A DNA stretch of 64,000 nucleotides from a virus. The stretch spans positions 1 to 64,000 of IMG/VR virus record IMGVR_UViG_3300017917_001151; one strand, given 5' to 3'. Positions within the stretch are counted from its first letter, which is position 1. Each line of letters starts with the position of its first letter. This document shows positions 8,112 through 19,800 of the stretch, piece by piece. Below the pieces are notes generated by a model. That model was given only the letters and a program-made list of their open reading frames with translations, was not told the origin of the DNA and did no database searches. Position numbers and translations under genes: made by a program.

Positions 8112-8687
8112 TTACACTATGGTACCGCAGTCTAGGTCTAGTCGTCCTGGAAGAGTAATGGTTCCAAAATCTAAATTAGATGCTTGAAATGCTACCTGCA
8201 TAGAGTTATTATATTGGCCTGAAATTCTACCAAAGTCGTATGATGTTAAAATATCTGTTACAGGTATTATAGTTTTAAATGAAAGTGTGGAACCAAAACT
8301 AGTCACTTCAATATCTTTTCTGCTAGTAGTAGAACCCGGAGCTGCCGTTCCTGAGATTGTAATCTGCTGATGCGTACTGGCCAGCATACTTCCTGAATCT
8401 GTGTCGAATCTTATAAACGCATCCGGAGCAGTGTTGTTAATTATAACAGTAGTATCTGTTTCATCAAGCAGCATCTTAGTTCCTGCTAGCAGTTTTTTAA
8501 ATTCTAAATTTGTACCTGTTTTCTGTTTAAAAACTCCCACACCGGTAGCGCCAACATTAGAAGCTGTGATAGTTAGTTGAGAATTTAAATCTGTAAAATT
8601 AGCATTTACTTTTTGAAACGCGGTGCGTAGATCATCACCAAGTCCGTCGTTTACTACATTTCCGATATTAATTGTTTGTATGGCCAT
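8112..8687 (-). CDS. Virion structural protein with shared fibre N-terminal module
   Basis: A 191-residue protein starting with the module NIGNVVNDGLGDDLRTAFQK followed by VNANFTDLN, nearly identical in pattern to the N-termini of the 780- and 2480-residue proteins nearby. The remainder is beta-rich without known motifs. Because the module is shared while the C-termini differ, it probably docks different tips or collars onto one attachment site. A late-type TAAATA motif lies about 19 nt upstream of its ATG, with a purine-rich GAGAG ribosome site. Confidence 0.8.
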   Translation of the reverse strand: MAIQTINIGNVVNDGLGDDLRTAFQKVNANFTDLNSQLTITASNVGATGVGVFKQKTGTNLEFKKLLAGTKMLLDETDTTVIINNTAPDAFIRFDTDSGSMLASTHQQITISGTAAPGSTTSRKDIEVTSFGSTLSFKTIIPVTDILTSYDFGRISGQYNNSMQVAFQASNLDFGTITLPGRLDLDCGTIV

Positions 8688-8705
8688 AATCTGCTCTCTT
8701 TTTAA

Positions 8706-8711
8706 TATTTA
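8706..8711 (-). promoter_or_regulatory. Late promoter motif (TAAATA) for the 191-aa structural gene
   Basis: On the minus strand GGTAAATATTA precedes the ATG at 8687. The motif's final A at 8706 predicts transcription from about 8700, leaving a leader of about 13 nt with a GAGAG-type ribosome site. It overlaps the region just after the stop of the upstream LamG-like gene. Confidence 0.5.
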
Positions 8712-8714
8712 CCG

Positions 8715-9422
8715 TTATAGTCCGTAGGTAGCTTTGTCATTGTTATAGTTCTGTAGAACCTGTGCTGATGTGAGTTCTACATTGTAGCAATATACTTTAC
8801 CAATTCTACCTTTTAAGTTATTTCCTGCAACATAAGCAGCAATGCTAGCAGTACCTGTACCTGGATGAGCTGTTTTTAATACTGTATAAGTTGAATCTTG
8901 CGAACCGTTGATATACAATGTCATACCGTTGGTAGTACTGAATGTCAGTGTTACATTATACCAGGTGTTTAGGTTTATAGTTGCCACTGAAGGATACGCT
9001 GTAAAACTTCCCCAATCACTGTGTCCGCAGTATATTTTTCTGTCTATGCTAGCCTGTGGACCCATATAGATAAAATGTCCGTCACCACTGAATATGTTAT
9101 TGTCCTGATAACCGTTGAGATAGAACCAGGCTGATTTTGTGTAAGCAGTAGTATTGACTATACCTGTGGTAGCAGTATTGGCGTATTGTCCAGTACCACT
9201 AAATGTAAAATAACTAGGAGTACCCGAGGTATATGTTGGGGAACCGTATAAAGTAAGATTTTGTTCAGGTGCTGCTAGGTCAGTCCAAGTTGTGCCGCTG
9301 CCTGGATAGCTGCTGGCATTGTCTGGATCAAGTCTTAAAACTAGATTTGAAGTAACAATACCAGTAGTAGGTATTACTCGCCTACGACCTAACTTGAAGG
9401 AACCTGTGAACGAACTCAGCAT
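8715..9422 (-). CDS. LamG/concanavalin-like domain virion protein
   Basis: A 235-residue protein dominated by one LamG/Laminin_G_3-type jelly-roll. It shows VLRLDPDNASSYPGSGTTW near residue 27, SGTGQYANTATTG, YTKSAWFYLNG, WYNVTLTFSTTNGMTLYING and GRIGKVYCYNVELTSAQVLQ. These are the successive strands of LamG domains that bind carbohydrate or cell-surface ligands. In a phage tail operon this suggests a receptor-binding tip or virion decoration. It follows the 780-residue fibre-like protein with a 1-nt gap. Confidence 0.82.
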   Translation of the reverse strand: MLSSFTGSFKLGRRRVIPTTGIVTSNLVLRLDPDNASSYPGSGTTWTDLAAPEQNLTLYGSPTYTSGTPSYFTFSGTGQYANTATTGIVNTTAYTKSAWFYLNGYQDNNIFSGDGHFIYMGPQASIDRKIYCGHSDWGSFTAYPSVATINLNTWYNVTLTFSTTNGMTLYINGSQDSTYTVLKTAHPGTGTASIAAYVAGNNLKGRIGKVYCYNVELTSAQVLQNYNNDKATYGL

Positions 9423-9423
9423 C

Positions 9424-11766
9424 TTAGAATCCTGTTATCTGTCCAAGAACAACATATGTTCCAGAGTTGTTTAATATACTGAATGTGACAACATCAGTTC
9501 TGTTAGTGCTAGGTGTAGGTGTTGCATTGCCCTGCCAGTTTATAGTTTGACCAACACCACCGATCTGTACAGCGTCGGGATAATATCCTGTGCCGCCTTG
9601 TGCTATGACTATAGAAACACTGGTAGCATAACCTGCGCCAATATTTAAATTAGTAAAATTAGCAGTCCAGTTAGCATCTGGGCTAGTGTGATAGAAAATA
9701 TGTCCATTAATACAATCGTGTTCTACTGTGCCTGTGGCATCTTGTTTAGTTTGAAATTTTTCAAACACGCCTTTACCTAGAATCACATTGCCTAGAGTAT
9801 CTACGTCAGCACCGAACTTACCGCCATTCTGTACAACTAACCATCCTGGATAGGCTGTGGTAACACCTCCATTGTTTGAAGGCATCGAAGTTCCAATGAA
9901 AACACTGCCTTCTACCGCAGCACTCATTATACCGCTGCCATTCATACCGAATGTGAACAGGCCATTGCTGCTAGTCGATGATGCGTGATATACGCCACCT
10001 TTCTTGTCCCCAACTTGTAAAGCACCTGAAGGACCTTGGTAGATAGTACCAGTACCCCCATTGATGGTCAGTCCTGAATCATTGACAGTCAATGTGCCGG
10101 TCCAGGCTGTGGTCTGTACACTAGCGTCTGGGAATGTTATACCGGTTGTAGCAAAGGTATACTTGTCACCGGTTCCTGGATTAGGTTGTAGCTGAACTTT
10201 TAATCTGTTGGGATCAGATACTACCACAGGATAGAATCCTGATGTAGATGATGCTGCTGCTGTTAGAGTAACTTTGATAACATTAGGATATCCGGGCACT
10301 GGATATTGTGTGCTGCTGACTGTGGTATTGCAGTTAGCGCCAACTACAGTCCAACCGGCAGTTATGTTTTGATTGGTAGTATTGTTGGCAACAAAGAAAT
10401 AGTTTGTACTTTCTGAACTGGTAGAGCTGGTAAAATACCCGTCAGTGTTAAATGTGTATTGATAGTCGCTGGTACCTCTGACCGCAGCATCATCGAATGT
10501 TAGATATCCTGTGCCGGTAAAGGCTGTGGTTTGTACAGTAGAATCCGGAAATGTTATGCTACCATCATTGGCAAATGCCCAAGTATGTGGGCTAGGATTA
10601 TAAGTGTTTATAACCACAGAAGTATTACTGGATAGTGCCACACTATTATTGTCAACACCGGCAATCTCACTGCCGCTCAAAAATAATTGTCCGTCTAGAG
10701 TTGCCGGAAATGTTAGCGTTCCAGTTTTAGCAAATGTCCAAGTAGCAGATGTTGTACCGTCACTAGCTACGATATCTATCGTACTGCCGTTTCCTTTGAC
10801 TTTGATCTTAGTGTTCTGTCCTGCTTCTAACCACAGATTACCTTGGTTGGCAGCACTAGCACGAGCTTTAATTTTTAATGTCCAATCGCTGTGCAAGGTC
10901 ACTTTATGATTGTCAGCGGCTCCGCCAAAGAAGTCTACAACCGGAGTACTGTCATCTTCCGCTCCGGGTAATGTTAAACCGCCACCAGTTTCAAAAGTCC
11001 ATTGATGACTATTAGATCTAACAATAACTGGTGGATCAATACCTGCACCAATCATAACGTGACTGTTCTCTCCACCTAGATATAGCTGTGCGGAACTGTT
11101 GTCTTGTGTGCCACCTGCACGGATATGGATATGACTAGGAGCTGTAGGATCGATAATCAAATATTGATTGCCAGCATATAGATCATTGTCCGGGACTAAT
11201 TCTAATGTTGAATAACCGTTACCGTCACCTGATGCTGTTCCAGCACCTATAATTTTAATACCGCTAAATGTAACATCCCCAGTACCACTGCTTAATAGAC
11301 CTGTCGTATCAGTTAAATCACTAATGTCTGTAGGAGCGTTCGGAATATCTGTATAGGTAATGTTTTGACTGATAGGAACATTATTAACTTTTAATGTATT
11401 AGTTCCTGTTTCTAAACTTAGAGGAACGCCGCCTAGATAAACAGTAGAATTGCTAACATACAAGCTCTTCCACGGCATACTGGCACTACCTAGGTCGCCT
11501 CCATTTGCTGTCTGTGGAAGAATATCTCCACCTACAGATAAGTTGCTGCTAACAGTTACAGCACGATCTATAGTAATAGATGAACTATCGTCTGTGCTAA
11601 TCGTGCTACCTACAAAGGTTAAAGAAGTATCTTGACCTGTATCGCTAAGTCCGATGGCTTCGTAGAGTTCAGTGAAGTTAGCATTTACCTTTTGGAACGC
11701 TGCACGTAGGCTATCGCCTTGTTTGTCATTAGCTGTTGCGCCTACGTTGATTATTTGTTTAGTCAT
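9424..11766 (-). CDS. Fibre-like virion protein with repeated 'TFPD..VQTTA' units
   Basis: A 780-residue protein. The N-terminus carries the shared module (NVGATANDKQGDSLRAAFQK, then VNANFTELYEAIG). The body contains recurring beta units such as WAFANDGSITFPDSTVQTTA and YTFATTGITFPDASVQTTAW, with looser copies (WTFETGGGLTLPG, WTFAKTGTLTFPA). Such units form trimeric beta-prism or beta-helix shafts in phage fibres. The C-terminal 150 residues differ and could be the tip. It lies between two other proteins with the same N-terminal module, in one late operon. Confidence 0.82.
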   Translation of the reverse strand: MTKQIINVGATANDKQGDSLRAAFQKVNANFTELYEAIGLSDTGQDTSLTFVGSTISTDDSSSITIDRAVTVSSNLSVGGDILPQTANGGDLGSASMPWKSLYVSNSTVYLGGVPLSLETGTNTLKVNNVPISQNITYTDIPNAPTDISDLTDTTGLLSSGTGDVTFSGIKIIGAGTASGDGNGYSTLELVPDNDLYAGNQYLIIDPTAPSHIHIRAGGTQDNSSAQLYLGGENSHVMIGAGIDPPVIVRSNSHQWTFETGGGLTLPGAEDDSTPVVDFFGGAADNHKVTLHSDWTLKIKARASAANQGNLWLEAGQNTKIKVKGNGSTIDIVASDGTTSATWTFAKTGTLTFPATLDGQLFLSGSEIAGVDNNSVALSSNTSVVINTYNPSPHTWAFANDGSITFPDSTVQTTAFTGTGYLTFDDAAVRGTSDYQYTFNTDGYFTSSTSSESTNYFFVANNTTNQNITAGWTVVGANCNTTVSSTQYPVPGYPNVIKVTLTAAASSTSGFYPVVVSDPNRLKVQLQPNPGTGDKYTFATTGITFPDASVQTTAWTGTLTVNDSGLTINGGTGTIYQGPSGALQVGDKKGGVYHASSTSSNGLFTFGMNGSGIMSAAVEGSVFIGTSMPSNNGGVTTAYPGWLVVQNGGKFGADVDTLGNVILGKGVFEKFQTKQDATGTVEHDCINGHIFYHTSPDANWTANFTNLNIGAGYATSVSIVIAQGGTGYYPDAVQIGGVGQTINWQGNATPTPSTNRTDVVTFSILNNSGTYVVLGQITGF

Positions 11767-11778
11767 TTACTCGCTCCA

Positions 11779-13851
11779 TTATACCAATGATGCTATTCTT
11801 GTCTGGAAGTCACTAAAGCTAGAACTTGCCGCTACTAACGATTTTAATTCGTTTATATTGATAACTCTACTGCCCTGTAATGTTATGTTTTGCAGGACTG
11901 TTAGATCATTTTCAACTCTAAGGTCACTGTTGAAAGTTGTCTGTACGTCTATGGTTAATCCGCTAGAGTCACTGGTAGAAATTGTACTACCTATAAATTC
12001 TAATACGTTGCTTGAAACCAATTCGCTAGTAGCAGTGTCATACATCAACGGTCTACCGTTAGCAGATGATCTAATAGGGTTAACAAAGAATCCAGCAGCC
12101 GCAGCTTCTAATGCTGCACCGCTGGCATTTAAAACTATAGAACTTGCATTTTGATTAGTAAATCCTGCTCGGTATCCAATAGCAATAGAATAAGCTCCTT
12201 GGTTAGTTTGACCTGCACTCCAACCAATAGCAACTGCTGATGAACCTTGAGTGACCTGAGCAGCAGTATAACCTAATGCAACTGCACCGGTTCCCTGTGT
12301 AGTTGTACCTGCCTGATAGCCCATAGCTATCGCATTAGATCCTTGCGAACTTCCCCCTGCTATCGGACCAATTGCTATCGATTGTGAACCTTGTGATATT
12401 TCTCCAGCGAGATGACCTATCGATATTCCATAAGTTCCTTGTGAGGTTTTTCCAGCCTCAAAGCCAATAGCTACTCCCGATTGTCCTTGTGTATTAGTGC
12501 CAGCTTGATATCCGATGGATATCGCTTGATTGCCTTGTGAAGCACCTCCTGAAAGATATCCGATAGATACTGCTGATGATCCCTGAGAAGTTTTACCGGC
12601 CTCTTGACCAATAGCTACTGCATACGTGCTTTGTGAAGTTTTGCCGGCATCACTACCTAATGCAATTTGTGATTCTGCTGTTCTTAGAGTAGTTGCTGAA
12701 ACATTACCGTAAATGTAGTTAGAGACAGCATCTACTAATGTCGAACTATCATCACCAAACACCGATCCTTTTACATCACCGGTTACATTTCCTGTTAAAT
12801 TTCCAAAGAAACCGTTGCTGGCGAAAACTCTATTTGTTAACCCGTCGATAATTATACTGGAATCGTCACCAAAAACAGAACCTCGTAGGTCGAATACAGG
12901 GTTAACTGAAATTGTTAATGTATCAGTGGTTGTATTTTTTGTAAGGGTAATTCCTTCACCGCTATTAATGTTTAATATATCACTAGTAGCGTCTGCTAAA
13001 ATTCTGTCGAAACCATCTCCGTTAACCTGTATTTGTGCAAATGCATTAACAGCTGGAGCAGAGTTTGTAATTGTTACATCGCCTGTGGCAGAATCTAAAG
13101 AAACAGTAATACCAACACCCGACGAAACACTAAGAATACCTGTATTAGTTATTCTAAGATTATCGCCGGTGCTACCCGAAATATTAATACCTGCACCTGT
13201 AGTTCTTCCTGAAGGTAAGCTGGTAGTTGATTGTAAGCTTCTTACACCAGCATTTGTTATTGTTGCATCACCGTTAACAGTAGATACTGACATTCCTGAA
13301 CCTGCAATCACTGATAAAATACCAGTGTTGTCAATTTCAATGGAATCTGCACCCGAACTTACAGTTAAATTAATTCCTGAACCTGATAATAAATTTAAGG
13401 TATCTCCAAATGTAGTTGCTACAACACTTAAATTATTGTCTACTTGGATTTCTTTGAAGAATGTTTTTTCTGGATCGATAATAAGACTAGTTCCAACCCC
13501 AGTTATAGGATCTCCGCCGATAGTTGAATCGGCTGGAAGATTAACAGTTAATCCTACTCCTTTAATTTGAGCACTACCTGCCCATAGGCCGTTTAGAGGA
13601 TCTGCAACGGTGTGTTCCCCTGCATACACACCTCTCCACTTATGGGCGATATCTCCGATATCGTATAGATTGTCTACTGTAGGTTTTAGATGAGTATCTA
13701 ATGATTCAAAATTAATTGGAGTTAAACCAGAACCATTGCCTACGGTCGCTACTAATATATCAAAATTTTCGTTTATTTTTGTAAACGCATCATGAACATC
13801 ACTCCATAGTAGCGGCGGAGCTCCGACGGTAATATTTGTATTGAATGCCAT
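11779..13851 (-). CDS. Fibre-like virion protein with YadA-type head repeats
   Basis: A 690-residue protein. The N-terminus has a diverged docking module (SDVHDAFTKINENFDILVAT). The middle is a beta-rich stalk with repeats of the type SGSGINLTVSSGADSIEIDN, and at about residues 394-569 there are 11 tandem 16-residue repeats of the pattern (A/S)-V-(A/S)-I-G-(Y/x)-x-A-G-x-x-(S/T)-Q-G. These match the left-handed parallel beta-roll of YadA-type trimeric adhesin heads. The protein is therefore likely a trimeric adhesin-like fibre. Its start overlaps the stop of the 2480-residue gene by 1 nt. Confidence 0.83.
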   Translation of the reverse strand: MAFNTNITVGAPPLLWSDVHDAFTKINENFDILVATVGNGSGLTPINFESLDTHLKPTVDNLYDIGDIAHKWRGVYAGEHTVADPLNGLWAGSAQIKGVGLTVNLPADSTIGGDPITGVGTSLIIDPEKTFFKEIQVDNNLSVVATTFGDTLNLLSGSGINLTVSSGADSIEIDNTGILSVIAGSGMSVSTVNGDATITNAGVRSLQSTTSLPSGRTTGAGINISGSTGDNLRITNTGILSVSSGVGITVSLDSATGDVTITNSAPAVNAFAQIQVNGDGFDRILADATSDILNINSGEGITLTKNTTTDTLTISVNPVFDLRGSVFGDDSSIIIDGLTNRVFASNGFFGNLTGNVTGDVKGSVFGDDSSTLVDAVSNYIYGNVSATTLRTAESQIALGSDAGKTSQSTYAVAIGQEAGKTSQGSSAVSIGYLSGGASQGNQAISIGYQAGTNTQGQSGVAIGFEAGKTSQGTYGISIGHLAGEISQGSQSIAIGPIAGGSSQGSNAIAMGYQAGTTTQGTGAVALGYTAAQVTQGSSAVAIGWSAGQTNQGAYSIAIGYRAGFTNQNASSIVLNASGAALEAAAAGFFVNPIRSSANGRPLMYDTATSELVSSNVLEFIGSTISTSDSSGLTIDVQTTFNSDLRVENDLTVLQNITLQGSRVININELKSLVAASSSFSDFQTRIASLV
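12145..12672 (-). repeat. Eleven tandem 48-bp (16-aa) coding repeats, YadA-head type
   Basis: A coding repeat array inside the 690-residue fibre gene. The unit is 16 residues, core AIGxxAGxxSQG, with variable positions at the loop. DNA copies have drifted, so protein conservation exceeds DNA identity, which suggests an old array under selection for fold. The nucleotide period is 48, so unit gain or loss stays in frame and could change fibre length or specificity. Confidence 0.85.
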
Positions 13852-16800
13852 TATGTTCTCCCTACCGCTATTTCTAATAGACCTATATGATCACTATCGT
13901 AATCTTTTAGAGCTTTACCAACTACTGTTCCGACTTTTACATCTCCTACAGCAGCGGTAGCAACTCCTGGAATTCCAGACGTTACCAAGATATCTCCTTT
14001 TTTGATTTTTCCAACAACCTTACATGGAACACGACCTTGCAGAGCGACTAGATTCTTCAATCCCGGACATGCCTCGTACATGGTGTAGGCAGCAGTATTA
14101 GAAACAACACCTGCTACTCTTGTATCTCCTTTGACATTAGAAGTTGTAACTTCTTTGTCTCCGCCAAATACTAGTACGGTTCCGACTTCATAATCCTTAT
14201 CGCCTTCATAGTTTTCTGCTAGGTCGGCGGAGTATGTAGCCTGTAATCTTGATTCGTTTGGACTTGAACCAGTTAATGTCCAACGTCCTGTAATAGTACC
14301 TGCAGTGGTTGTTCCACCAGTAGTAATAGCAGTTACCTGTATACTCGATGCTGTAATTGGAGCGTCTGAAACACCATTCTGTGTTTTGAACTGGTGTAGA
14401 TCGTTCCAATAAGCAGTTTTCTTATCACCAGCTAGTGTGCCGTCTTGGACTAATATACCACCTGTGGTGTTGTAACCGTAGTATCGAATATATCCACCTG
14501 TGGCAATAGTTGCTGTATCAACAGCTATCTGTGTATCGAGTTTGATCTGACTGATGTCAATGATTCTACCACCGAAGTCACCGTTGGCATCACGTACTAT
14601 GATTTCGCCTGCGCCTACAGATGAACTTGATCCTGATGAACCTGCTACAACAGCATAATCAGCATCTGAAGTAAAACTAGCTCCGTTGGTTCTTCTTAAG
14701 AATCCGACTGATGAATACTGATTCTTCTTAATTCCGCCGCCTGTGTCGACCACTGTGCTAAATGGCACCTCAGTTACGTTACCAGAACTTAGAGTAGAAT
14801 TACCGAGTACAGTATTAGAAGCCATCTGCTCGATCCTAGATCGAGTTAGACCGTTGGCTTTAACTGTGACAAAACCATTAGTTACTGTAAACTGTGCTGT
14901 ATCAAAACTTGACAGACCGCTGGCAGCTTGTATTGTAGCAGCAGTACCGCTAGGAGCGGCACTTAATGCTGTAGCAATGGTCATGTTCAACTTGCTTTGT
15001 GCTATGGCAGCATTAGCATTGACTTCTGCGTTATTAACAACACCTGCATTTAATTGAACATCAACGTTGTTTAATGTTGAATCAACACCTGTTCGTAGAT
15101 CAAATGTTAAGTCACCGGTTATACTCGCATTGATTAAGGTATTACCTTCGCCGGTGAAGATCATGAACTGTCCGCCTTGGACATTTGATCCGCCCCAGTT
15201 TTGGAAGTTAGCTAATGTTAGACTTCTAAGGTTAACAGCATCTTGCGGATTAGTTGGGTTAGTAACATTGACAATCTTATTGTTGTCCATGTCAATGATG
15301 CCCTTCATAGGCAATTGACCGCTTAGAGCTAAGAATCCGCCAGTGTATGGAGGAATTAGCTGTGTTGTTTCAACATTAGAACCATCGTGTGATACACCTA
15401 ATCTACGTTCGATATAGATACGTGCTGCGTTTTCTGTAGGAACAGTGTCAGTAGCATTATCTGTAAATCCTGAATCTGTCGAGAATTCAGCGATAGGAAC
15501 ACCACGTTTAAAACCAATACCGTCTAAGTTTGAAAGAGCGATACTTGACGAGAATGTAACCTGTCCAGTACCTTGGTCAACCGCAAAGTAAGGACCAACT
15601 TTAAAGTTACCATATTGGTCTGTAGTTACATAGAAACAACGACCTACGTCTCGTTCTTCTGTTTCTGTATCTGCGTTGAGAGGATTGACAGAAGGCCCGT
15701 AAATTTCTTTTGGATAGTTAGTATCTGCATACGAACCTGTACCGATTTCTAATAAATCGTGTGATGTAACACGAGTTAATGAAATACGAATTGTTAAAGT
15801 TCCTAGTGATCCACTAGATCTAATAGGAACAGCAGCTTTGGCTGTATAACTAGATGACAGTTGGTTGATTGCATTAACCAGTGGTCTGTTTAAGACAACT
15901 CTACCATAAGGAGCATTAGTAATAACTTCCGACTGATAGGTACTGACTATATATTCTTCGCCTAAGAATAAGAATTTAGAACCAGCAACTCTACTAATTT
16001 CAGTTGAGCCAACGGCCACTACTGCGAAAGATGATTCTCCAACGTTACCAGTAACACGCCCTACTCGATGAATACCACTCTGTGATCCAGTTGTATCTAC
16101 CGCAGTTCCTTCAGGAGCGGTACTAATACGGAATGAATTTAAACCTAAACCAGTTGAGAGAACAAAATATCGAGTTAGCGGAGATATACCAGTTGGTAAA
16201 CTTCCAGAAGTTTCAAATTTTATAGCCTGTCCTGCAGTGAATCCATGCGAATTAAGAGTAACTACCGCAGGACTTGCTATAGTGATAGTACAGGTTTGTC
16301 CAGTTGGGTAATCGCTGGTAAATTCACCAGGAGTATAAACTGTAAGATCTACGTAATTATAGTTTTCTCTTAAGTTGGTTAAAGTTAATCCGTCTATGTT
16401 ATACTTGTGAGTTCCTGAACCTACATTGGTAATTGACACAGCAGTACCAGCTTTGTCTAACGATACACTAAATTCAGTGTCGGTTAAATCTGTAGCCAGT
16501 ACATAGTAGGTAAAATCGGCGTTAAGCGGATTTGGTAGAGTACCTGTAGTTTCAAAACCAATAGTATAGTTTTCTAACAGTTTATGTGTTTTAACACCTT
16601 TAATAGTTAGACCAGTTCCGTTTGTAAGAGTAGTGGTTGAGCCACCTGGTGCTGTAGAAACTGTAAATTGATTATATTTAGGTACCGATTTGATATAATA
16701 AGTAGTTCCAGAAGTAAAGCCATTGGCTGTGCTTGTTGGAATGAATTTGTCTCCTACTCTTAGTTTGTGATTACCACTAGTTGTACATACATTAGTGTCA

Positions 16801-19800
16801 ATGGTGGTAACTGTGGTCAATACTTTAAATATCGTAGGAGTTGCTGTGCTGATTAATATTTCGTACGGACCATTTTCGTCTACGGCTGTGGTAAATTGTA
16901 AAACACGATAAACAGAATCATTAGTTTCTCTTAGTTTCAAACCAGTAGATGGTCTAACCGCAACATCTTCTAGTCCACCAGTTAATCTAATAATATTGTT
17001 TAAACGTAGAGTCATCTTAGTACCATCTGGTACTGTGTCAAATAGGCCAGCTCCAGTTCCTCCAGTTCCTGCTGTTAGGTTTAATCTAGCAACACCTGCT
17101 GGAAGATCTGTAGTAGCTACAGATGTTACCGGATATCGATAAATGTCATATCCGTGTTTAATTTCAAGTTCGGCACCGCCTAATGGAGTATAATCGTAGT
17201 TGGTTACATAAATGAATAAACCTTCAACGACGTTTGCATATGCAGGACTTGGAGCATAACAGTCAACTCTCTGTGAAAAGTCTTCGTAGACAGTTGTTGG
17301 TGTCGGCACTTCTAACGGGTCTGCACCTTCGGCAACTAGCGCATAATTACCGTGTGCGCTTGATCCACCGACCGATCTAATTTGACCACCGTTTAGAGAA
17401 TAGTAAGAAATGTGGCAATAGTAAGTGAATATCGAAACAAGTTCTATTAAACCGCCATTGGTAGCAATAGCTCCATATCCAAGGTCGTTGATCTGTGTAA
17501 AGTCGTTGGCCAACATAGATCTGTTACCTGGCATTAATAACTCATATTTGTTTCCGTATTCGTCGACAAAGTCAACGACTTCTTGTTGTACTGCCGTTTT
17601 ATTATTTTGAATAATCGTTCTGGCAGATATGTTGTTTGCAGTGTAACCGCTGGTGCTAGGTGTAGACAATACAACATATGTTTGTGCTGTGGCATAGTTA
17701 TTAGCACTAACCGCATTCTGTACAGAAGTTAACAGTGTACTAATAATTGTAGCTTCTGCCGATGAACCTGCAGAACCTGTAGTTCTTGACAGTGCAGAAT
17801 AACTTACAGCCGGTGCTAGATTCTGAGCAACTCTGCCCATTAGGTAACTTAGATAAGCTATAGCAGCAGAACAACGAGCAGGTTGTCCTGAAGCCAATAG
17901 CATAGCACCGGTAATGTTATTGTAATATTTTAAAGCACTTAATCTTGTTGCAGCATTGCCGCCATAGATTAAATCGTGTATAGTAGATTCAATTAGATAT
18001 AATGTATCTCGTTGAGATTTTGAAATGTTATAGGTATCACCTGTAGCCCAAGGACTAATGTTACCTGCGATCTGTGCATCAATCCAACCTTGCACTTCAG
18101 CTACCATATAATCTCTATTATCCATTAATAGATTATAAGCATTGGTTACGTTTGCAGTTACGCCTGGTGGTAATGTAAATGTTAATGTTGGAGCACCTGA
18201 TGTACCACGATCGATGATGTCAGCAATGGTGGAATTACTTTGGGTAACTGTGGTTTGAATAGTTGGATATGCAGTTAATAAATCATTGACTAAATTATGT
18301 GCTAATGTAATAGCACGTAGAGTAATAGCACGTTGATCGTTGATAACTACCGCAGCTTGGCTCATACGATATGTCAAACCGTTTTGTCTAGTCCAGAAGT
18401 TTGTTCCAAAAACGATATCATAGCCTAGACCATCGAGGATTAAACCTACATCTCGATAACAAGTTGCTGAATCGTAGACAAACACATCATAAGGCCACGG
18501 TGTAGTTTCGTCTAATATAAATGTTGCTGTTGATCCATCTTTGTTATATTCGTAATCTCGAACATAGTTAATTCTATACGCCGTATCAGCTACAATAAAA
18601 GAAGCTGGTAGTTCGGGAAATCTTTCCAACCCAGTTACTAATAGTCTTGTAGGTGTTACTACTGTATCGATAATAAATTCTAAGTTACCTGCAAAACCGT
18701 CAACTAGCATACCTCCAGCAAACACCTGGCGGTCTTTACTTCTAGAGAATGAAGCAACTTCTTGGAAATATGGAGATCTTGAAAGGATCTGTCCTTCGGG
18801 ATCAAGAACGCCCATAAAGCCACCGTGGCCGATCGCTGAGATGGCCTGCCAACGAACAGCATCGTTAGCTAGGAATACGTCCATGTCTTGGTTTTCTTTA
18901 GGATAGTTTACACTTCCTGAACCGTCGATAACATCTTTTAGGGAAGTAATCAGATCTGTTATAACAGCATCAGCACCGACTTCTGACTGATATGCTGGGT
19001 CAATAACCTGAGGATATATGTTATTTTTAGTATTAGTTATGGTTGCATTATTAATAACTTCCTGCATCAGATCTTCAAGATGTGTCAATACAGCTAGATA
19101 TTCTGACAGTTGTGTAGTGATTGCTATTCTTGCACTATTGCTTTCATAATATTTTAAACCTGCAGAAATAGTCCTGTTATATCCTCCGTATTTCAAATCG
19201 AACACAAAAGAATCGACTAATAATCCAACGTCTCTTTTACATAGTGCTTGATTATAGACAAATGTAGGAGTAAACGGTGCTACAGAATTTTGTATATTAT
19301 AATTCATCCATGCAACAATTTCTTCTGACAAGAATGATCGGTTTAGATCTATTAATGCAGCAGCGCCGGTAAACCCTCCTTTATTGTCTATCTTGGGATA
19401 AACCGGCTGACTTGGATTTTGTAAGTAATGATATCCAAATTCTCTAGAAGCATCGGTTACAGGTATTCCGTCTATGACTAAATCTCTGCGGAATTTTTGG
19501 AAGGCCCATGGAGAACTCGATGTTCCTGGTTTTGGTCTAAAAATAACTCTACGGAATTCATCACCAACGATAGACACGTTAGCTGGTACTCTTAGAGGAT
19601 AGTTTTCATAGTACTCGCCACTTTCCACCAAAATAGAAATTTGTATATCTTTAGAAATGTCACCGTATGAAATAGCTTCGCCTAATTCGAAAGTTCCTGA
19701 TTTAATATCAACATCAAAAATTTCGTTACCGTTACTGTCTAATGCTCCTTGGTGTGAAAGGATCTGAGCGAGAGCTCCTGAGTTTTCACCTCTTAGATAT

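Noticed and set aside
12145-12672. CRISPR array suspected from regular 48-bp periodicity
   Set aside because: The repeats are in frame, translate to a YadA-type motif and have no spacer/repeat structure. No CRISPR array was seen elsewhere.
12815-13570. 251-residue plus-strand ORF inside the 690-residue fibre gene
   Set aside because: It is antisense to repetitive Gly/Thr/Asn-rich coding sequence, has no ribosome site, promoter or familiar motif, and a low-complexity Pro/Val/Ile-rich translation.
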